Shown here: piece by piece, positions 1 to 5,747 of the stretch | Layout: every line of letters begins with the position of its first letter | Position numbering within the stretch: position 1 is the first letter of the stretch | Assembly: GCA_019242065.1 (NCBI GenBank) | Contig: JAFAWJ010000833.1 | Location: forward strand, 1 to 9,280 | DNA length: 9,280 bases | From: Chloroflexota bacterium | GTDB lineage: Bacteria; Chloroflexota; UBA6077; CF-72 | Reading direction: 5' to 3' | Position numbers and translations under genes: made by a program | The notes under the pieces: generated by a model | Databases searched by the model: none | What the model saw: the letters and a program-made list of their open reading frames with translations, nothing else | What the model was told of the DNA's origin: nothing

Positions 1-758
1 TGCCAGGTGAACTACAGGACAAGGTGGCCGTCGTCACCGGAGCCGGTCGTGGAATTGGACGCGCCTTCGCGCTGGCGCTCGCCGCCGCGGGCTGCCGGGT
101 CGCAGCCGCCGACCTGGACACGGTCGGCGCCGAGGAGACGGTCCGACAGATTGAGGCTAGCAACGGGATCGCCGCCAGCCTGAGCGTGGACGTCACTCGG
201 AGCAGCTCTGTGGCGAAACTGATGTCGTCGGTTGTGGACCTCTGGGCCGGCATCGACATCCTGGTCAACGATGCGGGTGTCTTTCCGCGCGCAACCGTCC
301 TGGACATGGACGAAGCTGTGTGGGACCACGTGCTGGGTGTGAATTTGAAGGGCACGTTTCTGTGCTCGCAGGCCGCGGCGCGCATTCTGGTTTCCCAGGG
401 GCGCGGCGGCCGCATTGTGAACATGGTCTCGCGCGCGGCGTACACCGCCTATCCACGCGGCGCGCACTACGCCGCGAGCAAGGCTGGCATTCTGGGCTTC
501 ACGCGCAGTCTGGCCAGCGAGCTCGGTGCGTATCGGATTACCGTCAATGCAATCGCGCCAGGTACGGTCAATACGGCCATGCCGCGGCAAGCGGGCGTGA
601 CGGACGAGCAGCTCTTCGCCAGTGGCCGCGCGTTTCCCCTGGGCCGAATCGCGGAGCCGGAGGATATGGTGCCAGCATTGCTGTTCCTGTGTGGCAGCGG
701 GGGTGAGTACATGACCGGGCAGGTACTCCATGTCAATGGCGGCTCGCTCATGCCATAA
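1..758 (+). CDS. SDR-family NAD(P)-dependent oxidoreductase (first base of start codon missing)
   Basis: Classical short-chain dehydrogenase/reductase, expected to oxidise or reduce an alcohol/ketone with NAD(P) in the cytoplasm. The window opens with 'tg' followed in frame by codons for PGELQDK, so the true start is probably an ATG (or GTG/TTG) whose first base lies just outside, giving about 252 aa, a normal family length. The GTG at 24 would cut off the first beta strand and is not the start. In full-length numbering I see the nucleotide-binding TGAGRGIG (13-20), an acidic residue after beta2 (D38, favouring NAD(H)), NDAG (90-93, usually NNAG), and the catalytic set N115, S144, Y157, K161 (YAASK), then the PG turn at 187-188. 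It ends in a typical VNGGSLMP tail. The next plus-strand gene is 192 bp away. The family call is firm; the substrate is unknown, but a downstream sugar-acid-type enzyme makes a sugar or polyol plausible. Confidence 0.93.
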   Translation, partial: PGELQDKVAVVTGAGRGIGRAFALALAAAGCRVAAADLDTVGAEETVRQIEASNGIAASLSVDVTRSSSVAKLMSSVVDLWAGIDILVNDAGVFPRATVLDMDEAVWDHVLGVNLKGTFLCSQAAARILVSQGRGGRIVNMVSRAAYTAYPRGAHYAASKAGILGFTRSLASELGAYRITVNAIAPGTVNTAMPRQAGVTDEQLFASGRAFPLGRIAEPEDMVPALLFLCGSGGEYMTGQVLHVNGGSLMP

Positions 759-875
759 CTCGGCCGTCTGCTTCGCGGATTCGCGGGGCTGGGTCCGCTA
801 CAGGTCGGCGATGAACACCCTCAGCGTCCCGACAGCGTGGAGCACATGGACCGCCGCCGCGATGCAGGCGTTGCA

Positions 876-913
876 AGGAAAGTTTCCTACGCAGTACTTC
901 AGGGGCCTATTAT
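876..913 (+). promoter_or_regulatory. Candidate operator/promoter upstream of the GYD gene
   Basis: A perfect 13-bp palindrome, AGGAAA-G-TTTCCT, lies at 876-888, flanked by outer TGC (872-874) and GCA (891-893). Twenty bases downstream is TATTAT (908-913), one mismatch from the -10 consensus. A start there would give a leader of about 30 nt before the ATG at 951. The -35 position would fall on or next to the palindrome, where a dimeric repressor would act. No clear -35 hexamer is visible, so the promoter itself is tentative. Confidence 0.35.
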
Positions 914-950
914 GGCGACGGCAATACTGTCTCGTTTGGGGAGAAGACTC

Positions 951-1274
951 ATGCCACTGTACCTGTACCAGGCTGCGTATACGCCCGAGTCCATCGCGGC
1001 ACAGATCAAGGCGCCCCAGGACCGGATCGAAGCAGTTCGCCCAGCGTTCGAGGCGGCTGGTGGCAAGATCCTGGCAGGCGGCTATCCATTTGGCGAGTAC
1101 GACGTACTGGTCATATTCGAAGCGCCAAATGACACGGTCGCCGCGTCGCTCGCGCTGGCGATCGCCGCTGGTGGAGCGACGCGCTCGGCGAAGACCAGCA
1201 AACTGCTCAGCGGCCAGGAGTGGATTCAAGCATTGCAAGGTGCGCAAACATCCGCCTATCGCCCCGCTCGCTGA
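951..1274 (+). CDS. GYD domain-containing protein
   Basis: Small cytoplasmic protein of 107 aa resembling the GYD-domain family (PF08734), small alpha/beta proteins of poorly defined function often found near oxidoreductases. I chose the ATG at 951, which begins MPLYLYQAAYTPE. It is preceded by a GGGGAG Shine-Dalgarno stretch (938-943) at 7-nt spacing, and the family normally starts right at this first beta strand. The longer open frame from 837 adds an arginine-rich, unfamily-like leader and crosses the likely promoter. Visible family features are the first strand (3-9), an AGGK turn (36-39), the family's namesake region GEYD (48-51) followed by the strand VLVIFEAP, and a helix with small residues (63-75). 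It stands alone between an SDR and a convergent enolase-superfamily gene. The role is unknown; a dimeric barrel or binding function is only inferred from its size and fold class. Confidence 0.82.
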   Translation: MPLYLYQAAYTPESIAAQIKAPQDRIEAVRPAFEAAGGKILAGGYPFGEYDVLVIFEAPNDTVAASLALAIAAGGATRSAKTSKLLSGQEWIQALQGAQTSAYRPAR

Positions 1275-1340
1275 ATCCAGGGAAAGAGAACGGGTATGTG
1301 CGCGCTCCAGATGATGGAGGATGCGGACGCTGCCCCAGCC

Positions 1341-2405
1341 TCAGGACTGGACGGCAAAGTGCTTCAGCGCTGGCATATCCAGTTCCACTCCGAGGCCTGG
1401 ACTGTCTGGCAGCTCGATGTAGCCGTCCACGACGGGTGGCACCTCCTTCAAGAGCGGCACCATCCACGGGATGTACTCCACGATCATGCTCCCCGAGGCA
1501 GCCACCACGTGCATCGAAACCTCGGTGCACGTGTGGCTCGCCACCGGCACTCTGTAGGTCTTGACCAGAGACGCCAGCTTGAGCCACTCGGTGATCCCGC
1601 CGCACTCCAGGTCGATCATCGCGATGTCGATCGCTCGCCGCTGGAGCGCCGCGTGAAACTGGCTTGCCTCATGGTAGGTTTCGCCGGCGCAGACCGGCGT
1701 CTGCAGTGCGGTGCTGATCCGCGCCAGACCATCGTACTGGTCGGCCGGAATCGGATCTTCGATCCAGGTCAGCTCGTACTCTTCCAGCTCGCGGCCGATG
1801 CGGATCGTCTTGTCGACGGTCCAGCTCCAGTTCATGTCCACCATGAGCTGGACGTCCGGTCCGACCGCCTCGCGGAGCGCTTTCGTCCGAGCCACGCTCT
1901 CCGATAGCGTCTTCACACCCCCCAGCCGATACTTCATCGCCCGAAAGCCGCGCTCGACCGCTTCGGCGCCGTGCCTGGCCAGCGTGTCGATGTCGTACTG
2001 ATACCACAGATTCCAGCTGGCGTACGCTCGCACTTTGCCTTCGGAGCCACCCAGCAGCCGCCACAACGGCAGGCCCAGTGCCCGGGCCTTCAGATCCCAT
2101 AGTGCGATATCCACCAGGCCGGCCGCGCTGCGGCGGAGTCCATCGAACTGCGGACGTGTGAGTTGACCCAACAGCTCGGAGCTGATGCTTTCGACGGCCA
2201 GCGGATCGCGCCCGACGACCTGCTCAGCCAGGGCCGCAACCGTGGCCCGGATCGGCGCGATCGCCCATCGCATGAGCGGCGTCACGTAGGCGATGCCCTC
2301 CAGGCCCTCATCCGTCAACAGGCGCAGGATGACCTGGGGTGCCGGCATGCGGCTGTCCTCATATGGGACGCGTGCAACGTAGGTCTCGTAGGTCGTGACC
2401 TTCAC
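1341..2405 (-). CDS. Mandelate racemase/muconate lactonizing enzyme-type protein (enolase superfamily), probable acid-sugar dehydratase
   Basis: Enolase-superfamily enzyme of 354 aa. Members abstract a proton next to a carboxylate, stabilise the enolate on Mg2+, then racemise, cycloisomerise or dehydrate. I start it at the GTG at 2405, with GGAGGAG 8 nt upstream; the open frame continues to 2774 but with low-complexity non-family sequence. The N-terminal capping domain covers about 1-120 and the barrel follows. Metal ligands are D190 (MVDMNW), E216 (WIEDPI) and E242 (CAGE). The KxK site reads K158-Y-R160, and the Asp-His dyad is probably D265 (IDLECGG) with H291 (ASHTCTE); E310 matches the late glutamate of mandelate racemase. 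This points to the MR subgroup, where most members are sugar-acid dehydratases, so I favour dehydratase over racemase. The substrate is not readable. It diverges from a solute-binding lipoprotein, suggesting uptake plus catabolism. Confidence 0.9.
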   Translation of the reverse strand: MKVTTYETYVARVPYEDSRMPAPQVILRLLTDEGLEGIAYVTPLMRWAIAPIRATVAALAEQVVGRDPLAVESISSELLGQLTRPQFDGLRRSAAGLVDIALWDLKARALGLPLWRLLGGSEGKVRAYASWNLWYQYDIDTLARHGAEAVERGFRAMKYRLGGVKTLSESVARTKALREAVGPDVQLMVDMNWSWTVDKTIRIGRELEEYELTWIEDPIPADQYDGLARISTALQTPVCAGETYHEASQFHAALQRRAIDIAMIDLECGGITEWLKLASLVKTYRVPVASHTCTEVSMHVVAASGSMIVEYIPWMVPLLKEVPPVVDGYIELPDSPGLGVELDMPALKHFAVQS

Positions 2406-2446
2406 TTGAACATCTCCTCCAGCATTCGCGGGCAACCCCGACGGGA

Positions 2447-2475
2447 AATCTGCAGCGCTCGTTGTCGAGCAGATT
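2447..2475. promoter_or_regulatory. Inverted repeat in the divergent enolase/solute-binding intergenic region
   Basis: Arms AATCTGC (2447-2453) and GCAGATT (2469-2475) are perfectly complementary. A second nested pair, GCTCG (2457-2461) and CGAGC (2466-2470), closes a TTGT loop. Read another way, it is a 10-bp stem with a 5-nt insertion in one arm. It lies 41 nt upstream of the enolase-superfamily start and about 100 nt from the solute-binding promoter, a suitable place for an operator or a leader RNA hairpin. Confidence 0.4.
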
Positions 2476-2576
2476 ACCCGGTCATGGCCGAGATCGTGCG
2501 GCGCGGGCGGTGAGGCGAACTCCCGTCGTGCACTGACCCCACAACTCAGTACGCGCCCTGGTGACCGCTCGCCGGT

Positions 2577-2585
2577 TGCTACAAT
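2577..2585 (+). promoter_or_regulatory. Extended -10 promoter for the solute-binding lipoprotein gene
   Basis: TGCTACAAT matches an extended -10 element (TGnTATAAT) with one mismatch. Transcription would begin around 2592 and give a leader of about 26 nt before the ATG at 2618. No matching -35 is seen, which extended -10 promoters tolerate. The position also argues against translation starting at the upstream GTG at 2561. Confidence 0.42.
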
Positions 2586-2617
2586 CGGCGGCTGTGGGAA
2601 CGGGGGACCAACGTCGC

Positions 2618-4381
2618 ATGGCAGCGAGTCACGTCCGACGACGCGCCTTCTTGCAGCGCACCGCGGGACTGGTGGGCGTTGCCCTCCCCTTGTTGGCTGC
2701 CTGCAGCGCCAGCGCGCCACCCGCGCCGACAGCTGCGCCTGCGCAACCTCAGCCGCCGACCAGCGCGACGGCATCCGGCAACACGACGCCCGCCACGCTC
2801 ACCCCGCGCGCAAAAGGCGTGGCCGTCGGCGATCTGCCCACCCGCGTGCCAATCCAGAATACGGTCGCACCGCCGGATCTTCCAGGCACTGACGACGGCC
2901 TTGTCAGCCCCGGTTGGACCAGCTACCCCCGGCAGTTGTTTCAATCAGTGAAGAGCCCGCCCGGCAGCGGCGGAGATGTCACCGTCTCGCTCGAGAGCAA
3001 CAATCCGCCAATGCCACCCGTCGACCAGAACGCGCAGTGGCAGGCGATCAACAAAGCGGTGAATGCCAAACTGAATGTCATCTACATTCCGTTCGCCGAC
3101 TTCGATCCCAAGTGGGCCTCGATCCAGGCGTCGAACGAGTTGCCGGACATCATGTGCACGATCACCCGCCCTTCGACGCCCATCGTGCCGGCGTTTCTCG
3201 CTGCCAAGTGTGCGGATCTCACGCCGTACCTGGCCGGCGATGCCGTCAAGGCGTATCCCAATCTGGCGGCGCTCCCAAGCCGCGCCTGGAAGAGCGCCCT
3301 GGTCAACGGCAAAATCTACGGCGTTCCCGCCACGCTCTCCCCGTACTTCTGGTGGTTCTGGGGTCACCAGGAGGTCCTGGATCAGCGGGGTCTGAGCTAC
3401 CCAAAAACCGCCGCGGAATTCAAAGACATCGCGCTCAAAGTCAACGACCCGCAGAACAATACCTGGGCGATCGGCAGTGAGGGCGGTTCACAGTACGCCT
3501 TCAGCACGGTGAATGGACTGTGGAACAGCGTCTTCAAGGCACCGAACTACTGGGCCGTGGACGCCAACGGCAAGTTCACCTACCTGTTCGAGACCGACGC
3601 GTATCGCCAGGCGATGGTGTACGCGGCCGATCTGTTCAAGAACGGGCTCTATCACCCCAAGAGCCTCGAATACAACACGGCCTCAGCGCGCGTCGACTTC
3701 CGGGCACGCCAGATGATCTTTCGTTTCGACGGACTCCAGTCCTCGCCGTACTGGGGTGGCTCGAATGCGGTGCCGATGGATCCACCCTCGCACATCACGC
3801 TGGTTCCACCGTTTTCCGCCGACGGCCAGAGTCAGCCGCTCTACTACTTCGGGCGACCAAACTTTGGCATCTCTCTCATCAAAATGGCGAACGAGTCCCG
3901 CGTGAAGGAGCTGCTCGGCATTCTCGACTTCCTGGCCGCGCCGTTCGGCAGCCAGGAGTTCGAGCTCATCAGCTATGGTGTGCAGGGCGCCGACTTCCAG
4001 TATGACGACCAGGGGAACCCGGTGTTGAGCGACCAGGGTAAGGCGGAGATCGGACCGAACGGCTCGGCGTGGTACAGCCTGGTGCGACCATCGCCGTACT
4101 ACTATTCGCCGGCGGATCCCAAGGCGCCCGAGATCTACCAGGGCTACGAGAAGCTCCTGGCGCCGATGGGCGTGGAGGACGCTTCCCTCGGCACGTTCTC
4201 ACCGACATTCGCGGCCAAAGGCACGATCCTGCTGGATGCCGTTGGTGGCGGGGCCCAGGACATCATCGCCGGGCGTCGCAACGTGGGTGACTGGGATCAA
4301 CTCGTCAAGGACTGGCAGAATAACGGCGGCAATCAAATGAAAGATGAATTCGCCGCGTCATACGCTCAACTGAATGGATGA
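2618..4381 (+). CDS. ABC transporter extracellular solute-binding lipoprotein (family 1-like)
   Basis: Secreted lipid-anchored receptor of 587 aa that would capture a substrate, most likely a sugar or oligosaccharide, for an ABC importer. The ATG at 2618 is preceded by GGGGGA at 10-nt spacing and lies downstream of a likely promoter. The N-terminus has a Tat-type signal: R7-R8-R9-A-F-L-Q, a hydrophobic stretch to residue 26, then the lipobox LAAC with lipidated Cys29. A Pro/Ala/Thr-rich tether follows (30-66). The mature domain has the family-1 pattern of two lobes, with DVTVSLESNN (120-129), WQAINKAVN, a strand VIYIPF, the segment ELPDIM (174-179), and many aromatic residues typical of a carbohydrate cleft (for example FWWFWGHQE, about 244-252). 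No permease or ATPase gene is adjacent, so it must use distant partners. It diverges from the enolase-superfamily gene across a 212-bp gap. Specificity cannot be read. Confidence 0.9.
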   Translation: MAASHVRRRAFLQRTAGLVGVALPLLAACSASAPPAPTAAPAQPQPPTSATASGNTTPATLTPRAKGVAVGDLPTRVPIQNTVAPPDLPGTDDGLVSPGWTSYPRQLFQSVKSPPGSGGDVTVSLESNNPPMPPVDQNAQWQAINKAVNAKLNVIYIPFADFDPKWASIQASNELPDIMCTITRPSTPIVPAFLAAKCADLTPYLAGDAVKAYPNLAALPSRAWKSALVNGKIYGVPATLSPYFWWFWGHQEVLDQRGLSYPKTAAEFKDIALKVNDPQNNTWAIGSEGGSQYAFSTVNGLWNSVFKAPNYWAVDANGKFTYLFETDAYRQAMVYAADLFKNGLYHPKSLEYNTASARVDFRARQMIFRFDGLQSSPYWGGSNAVPMDPPSHITLVPPFSADGQSQPLYYFGRPNFGISLIKMANESRVKELLGILDFLAAPFGSQEFELISYGVQGADFQYDDQGNPVLSDQGKAEIGPNGSAWYSLVRPSPYYYSPADPKAPEIYQGYEKLLAPMGVEDASLGTFSPTFAAKGTILLDAVGGGAQDIIAGRRNVGDWDQLVKDWQNNGGNQMKDEFAASYAQLNG

Positions 4382-4483
4382 ATCTCGATCCAGCGTCCAG
4401 TCCAGGATGAATTTGCCACGACGTATGGCGGACGACGGGCTGGGGCATCGAGCGGACCTCCAGCGCGAAGGCGCCGCGCCAGC
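4382..4483 (+). other. In-frame intergenic stretch with a remnant-like copy of the solute-binding C-terminus
   Basis: The 102 bases after the solute-binding stop contain no stop in the same reading frame and run straight into the next gene's frame. At 4406-4426 the frame reads DEFATTY, echoing DEFAASY at 4343-4363 inside the preceding gene. The two 21-base copies match at 16 positions. Two of the five differences are synonymous third-base changes (TTC/TTT, TAC/TAT) and the others give conservative Ala/Thr or Ser/Thr swaps. This looks like a relic of a duplicated or recombined tail rather than a functional element. Confidence 0.4.
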
Positions 4484-5032
4484 GTGACGGAGACGACCCC
4501 TTCACTGCCACCTGGCTTCCCCGAGGGCAACCCCGACGAGCGCGAGCTGCTGCTCGCCTGGCTTGCCTTTCTCCGCGGCGCCGTGCTGCGCAAGATCGAC
4601 GGCCTGTCCGATGCGCAGGCGGGCTGGCAGCCGGACGGCCGCCTGATCTCGCTGCTGGGCATCGTCACTCACCTTACGCTTGTCGAATGGCGCTGGATCG
4701 ACGGCGGCATGCGTGGCGAACCCACGACCAGACCAACTCCTGAGGAGTTTTCTCCGACTCCGACTCCGACTCCCACTCCCACTCCCGCTCCCACTCCGAC
4801 TCCGACTTCCGGGCCCGGGTCTGCCGTCGCGCAGGCCGTCGCCGCCTACCGTGCACGGGCAGCTGCCACCGACGCCTTCGTACGCGCCGCGCCGTCGCTG
4901 GCGGAGCCCTGCCGTCGCGGCCAGGACCGCGATCTCCGCTGGGTGCTGCTGCACCTGATCAACGAGACCGGGCGGCACGCCGGTCACGCCGACGCCACCC
5001 GCGAGCTGCTCGACGGAACCACCGGCCAGTAA
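4484..5032 (+). CDS. DinB-family protein (DUF664-like) with internal Pro-Thr repeat
   Basis: Four-helix-bundle DinB/DUF664-type protein, 182 aa. The family includes metal-binding thiol-dependent transferases, but many members are uncharacterised. Start is the GTG at 4484 (MTETTPSLPPGFPEGNPDER), the usual family opening; the ribosome site is weak (AAGG at about 11 nt). The family metal-site histidines are present: H63 in VTHLTLVEWRW, and H165 and H168 in the ETGRHAGHAD motif of the last helix. The segment LRWVLLHLINE before it is also typical. Between helices, residues 91-108 are nine Pro-Thr/Pro-Ala units encoded by nine hexamers (4754-4807). This low-complexity loop is unusual for the family. 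The gene lies in the same frame as, and 102 bp after, the solute-binding gene. It is probably an independent stress- or thiol-related enzyme; the reaction is unknown. Confidence 0.86.
   Translation: MTETTPSLPPGFPEGNPDERELLLAWLAFLRGAVLRKIDGLSDAQAGWQPDGRLISLLGIVTHLTLVEWRWIDGGMRGEPTTRPTPEEFSPTPTPTPTPTPAPTPTPTSGPGSAVAQAVAAYRARAAATDAFVRAAPSLAEPCRRGQDRDLRWVLLHLINETGRHAGHADATRELLDGTTGQ
4754..4807 (+). repeat. Hexanucleotide coding repeat (CCGACT-type), nine units
   Basis: Nine consecutive 6-bp units of form CCG/CCC + ACT (one GCT): three CCGACT, two CCCACT, one CCCGCT, one CCCACT, two CCGACT. Each unit encodes Pro-Thr (one Pro-Ala) inside the DinB-family gene. Gain or loss of whole units by slippage keeps the frame. 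Confidence 0.95.
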
Positions 5033-5083
5033 CGGCCGCTCGCAAACCGCAGGTCGCGATCGAGGACCGCGCAGACCGCTTGC

Positions 5084-5108
5084 CGCGGCGGCATTTTTGC
5101 CAGCCGCG
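5084..5108. terminator. GC-rich hairpin between convergent genes, possible bidirectional terminator
   Basis: Bases 5084-5093 pair with 5098-5108 (ten pairs, one bulged A at 5102) around a TTTT loop. It lies 51 bp after the DinB-family stop and 5 bp beyond the stop of the convergent 80-aa gene, where a shared terminator is expected. No T tract follows either arm, so intrinsic termination is uncertain. Confidence 0.4.
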
Positions 5109-5112
5109 ACGG

Positions 5113-5355
5113 CTACACGTCAGGGCGTTGGCGCCGCCGCAGCTCGGCGATGATGTCGTTCGGCGTCATCTCTGGCGACAGGTCGACGCCGTTTTCTCTG
5201 GCGATGCGCGCCAGATTGGCCGAGGTGAACATCGGCATGCCGCCCTGATCCGCGGCGGCAATGACCTGCAGCGCTTCCGCGGTAAGCGGCTGCAGGCCGT
5301 CGGCCCGGGTGGCCTCGGCCATGCGCGCCTCGAGTTCAGCGAGAAATTCGTCCAT
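5113..5355 (-). CDS. Hypothetical 80-aa protein
   Basis: I do not recognise a family. The 80-aa frame starts at the ATG at 5355 with a weak AGGGAC site upstream. Codon use is strongly coding-like, with most third positions G or C, as in the neighbouring genes. The N-terminal half (1-36) is predicted to be helical and acidic (MDEFLAELEARMAEATRADG), with alternating hydrophobics to IAAADQGG. The second half (PMFTSANLARIARENGVDL, then a short loop and NDIIAELRRR) resembles a small helix-turn-helix-like helical hairpin, but I see no clear recognition helix signature. No Cys, signal peptide or membrane segment is present. It is the last gene of the minus-strand run after the methyltransferase and small ORFs, convergent with the DinB-family gene. 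A small regulator or an accessory subunit is possible but only a guess. Confidence 0.62.
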   Translation of the reverse strand: MDEFLAELEARMAEATRADGLQPLTAEALQVIAAADQGGMPMFTSANLARIARENGVDLSPEMTPNDIIAELRRRQRPDV

Positions 5356-5406
5356 CTGGTGTCCCTACGCTCCCGGGTTCCGACGCGCGCGTGCGACAAA
5401 GATGCG

Positions 5407-5453
5407 CGACACCGCAGTGTGCACCGTTCACGTGACAGGGCTTCGCGGTGTCG
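5407..5453. promoter_or_regulatory. Long-loop inverted repeat upstream of the 80-aa gene
   Basis: CGACACCGC (5407-5415) and GCGGTGTCG (5445-5453) are perfect 9-bp complements separated by 29 nt, with a CACGTG palindrome at 5430-5435 inside the loop. It lies 51 nt upstream of the 80-aa start, and its arms could form a leader hairpin or a spaced operator. No promoter motif was found with confidence. Confidence 0.35.
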
Positions 5454-5496
5454 ACTCGTTGGGTGTGGGACTGAACCAGCCCTCGCACTCGCGCCG

Positions 5497-5577
5497 TCAA
5501 GGCTCGACCAGCAGCTTGACCAGGTCACGCACAATGTTCAGCGCAGCCTGGATGCGCTCACGTGTGGCGGTGCTCAT
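5497..5577 (-). CDS. Putative small ORF, 26 aa
   Basis: Short frame starting at the ATG at 5577 with GAGG six nt upstream. The product (MSTATRERIQ then ALNIVRDLVKLLVEP) looks like one amphipathic helix. Its third codon positions are mostly G/C (about 20 of 26). It overlaps the end of the 53-aa ORF upstream by 20 bp, a pattern of translational coupling. No known family is recognised and the size is near the limit of chance, so this is tentative. It could act as a small helical peptide, or the ATG could simply be a re-initiation site. Confidence 0.3.
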   Translation of the reverse strand: MSTATRERIQAALNIVRDLVKLLVEP

Positions 5578-5719
5578 TGGTGTCCTCGTACAGGTATTGT
5601 GCCACCGGCGACCCATCTGCACCGAATTCACAGGCAGCTGGCTCAGCTGGCTCGATCCGGATTGGATTGGAGTCCAAGGCCAGCGTCGTCGATGCCGTTC
5701 GGGAAAAGGTGAACGACAT
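5558..5719 (-). CDS. Putative small ORF, 53 aa, downstream of the MetE-like gene
   Basis: The frame opens at the ATG at 5719, 28 bp after the methyltransferase stop, with GGAG seven nt upstream, so it is well placed for translation as the next gene of an operon. The 53-aa product begins MSFTFSRTAS and ends YLYEDTNEHRHT. It is polar, has an IEPAEPAA repeat-like middle (a 9-bp tandem duplication in DNA), one Cys at 30 and a His-rich end. No signal peptide, membrane segment or known domain is visible. Third positions are G/C in about two thirds of codons, weaker than in the neighbours. It overlaps the 26-aa ORF. It could be a real small protein, perhaps a metal-binding or modified peptide, or a chance frame. 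Confidence 0.38.
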   Translation of the reverse strand: MSFTFSRTASTTLALDSNPIRIEPAEPAACEFGADGSPVAQYLYEDTNEHRHT

Positions 5720-5747
5720 CCGCCGACTCCGCCAGGACGCCAGGACG

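Noticed and set aside
320..706. Long arginine/histidine-rich frames inside the SDR gene on both strands
   Set aside because: They overlap a clearly conserved SDR, have no family motifs and show composition typical of off-frame reads in GC-rich DNA.
837..950. N-terminal extension of the GYD gene
   Set aside because: The leader crosses the palindrome and -10 element, has no homology features, and the ATG at 951 has a better ribosome site.
1305..1319. CTCCA-GATGA-TGGAG hairpin between convergent genes as a terminator
   Set aside because: Only five pairs with no T tract; too weak to call.
2561..2617. GTG start 57 bp upstream for the solute-binding protein
   Set aside because: It lies upstream of the extended -10 element and would put non-signal residues ahead of the Tat motif.
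2406..2774. N-terminal extension of the enolase-superfamily gene
   Set aside because: Low-complexity Arg/Ala/Ser sequence, overlapping the divergent promoter; the GTG at 2405 with GGAGGAG explains the start.
4754..4807. CRISPR or tandem non-coding repeat
   Set aside because: Units are 6 bp without spacers and encode Pro-Thr in frame in a conserved gene.
4674..4856. Glu/Ser/Trp-rich minus-strand frame opposite the hexamer repeat
   Set aside because: It is the antisense reading of the Pro-Thr repeat, not an independent gene.
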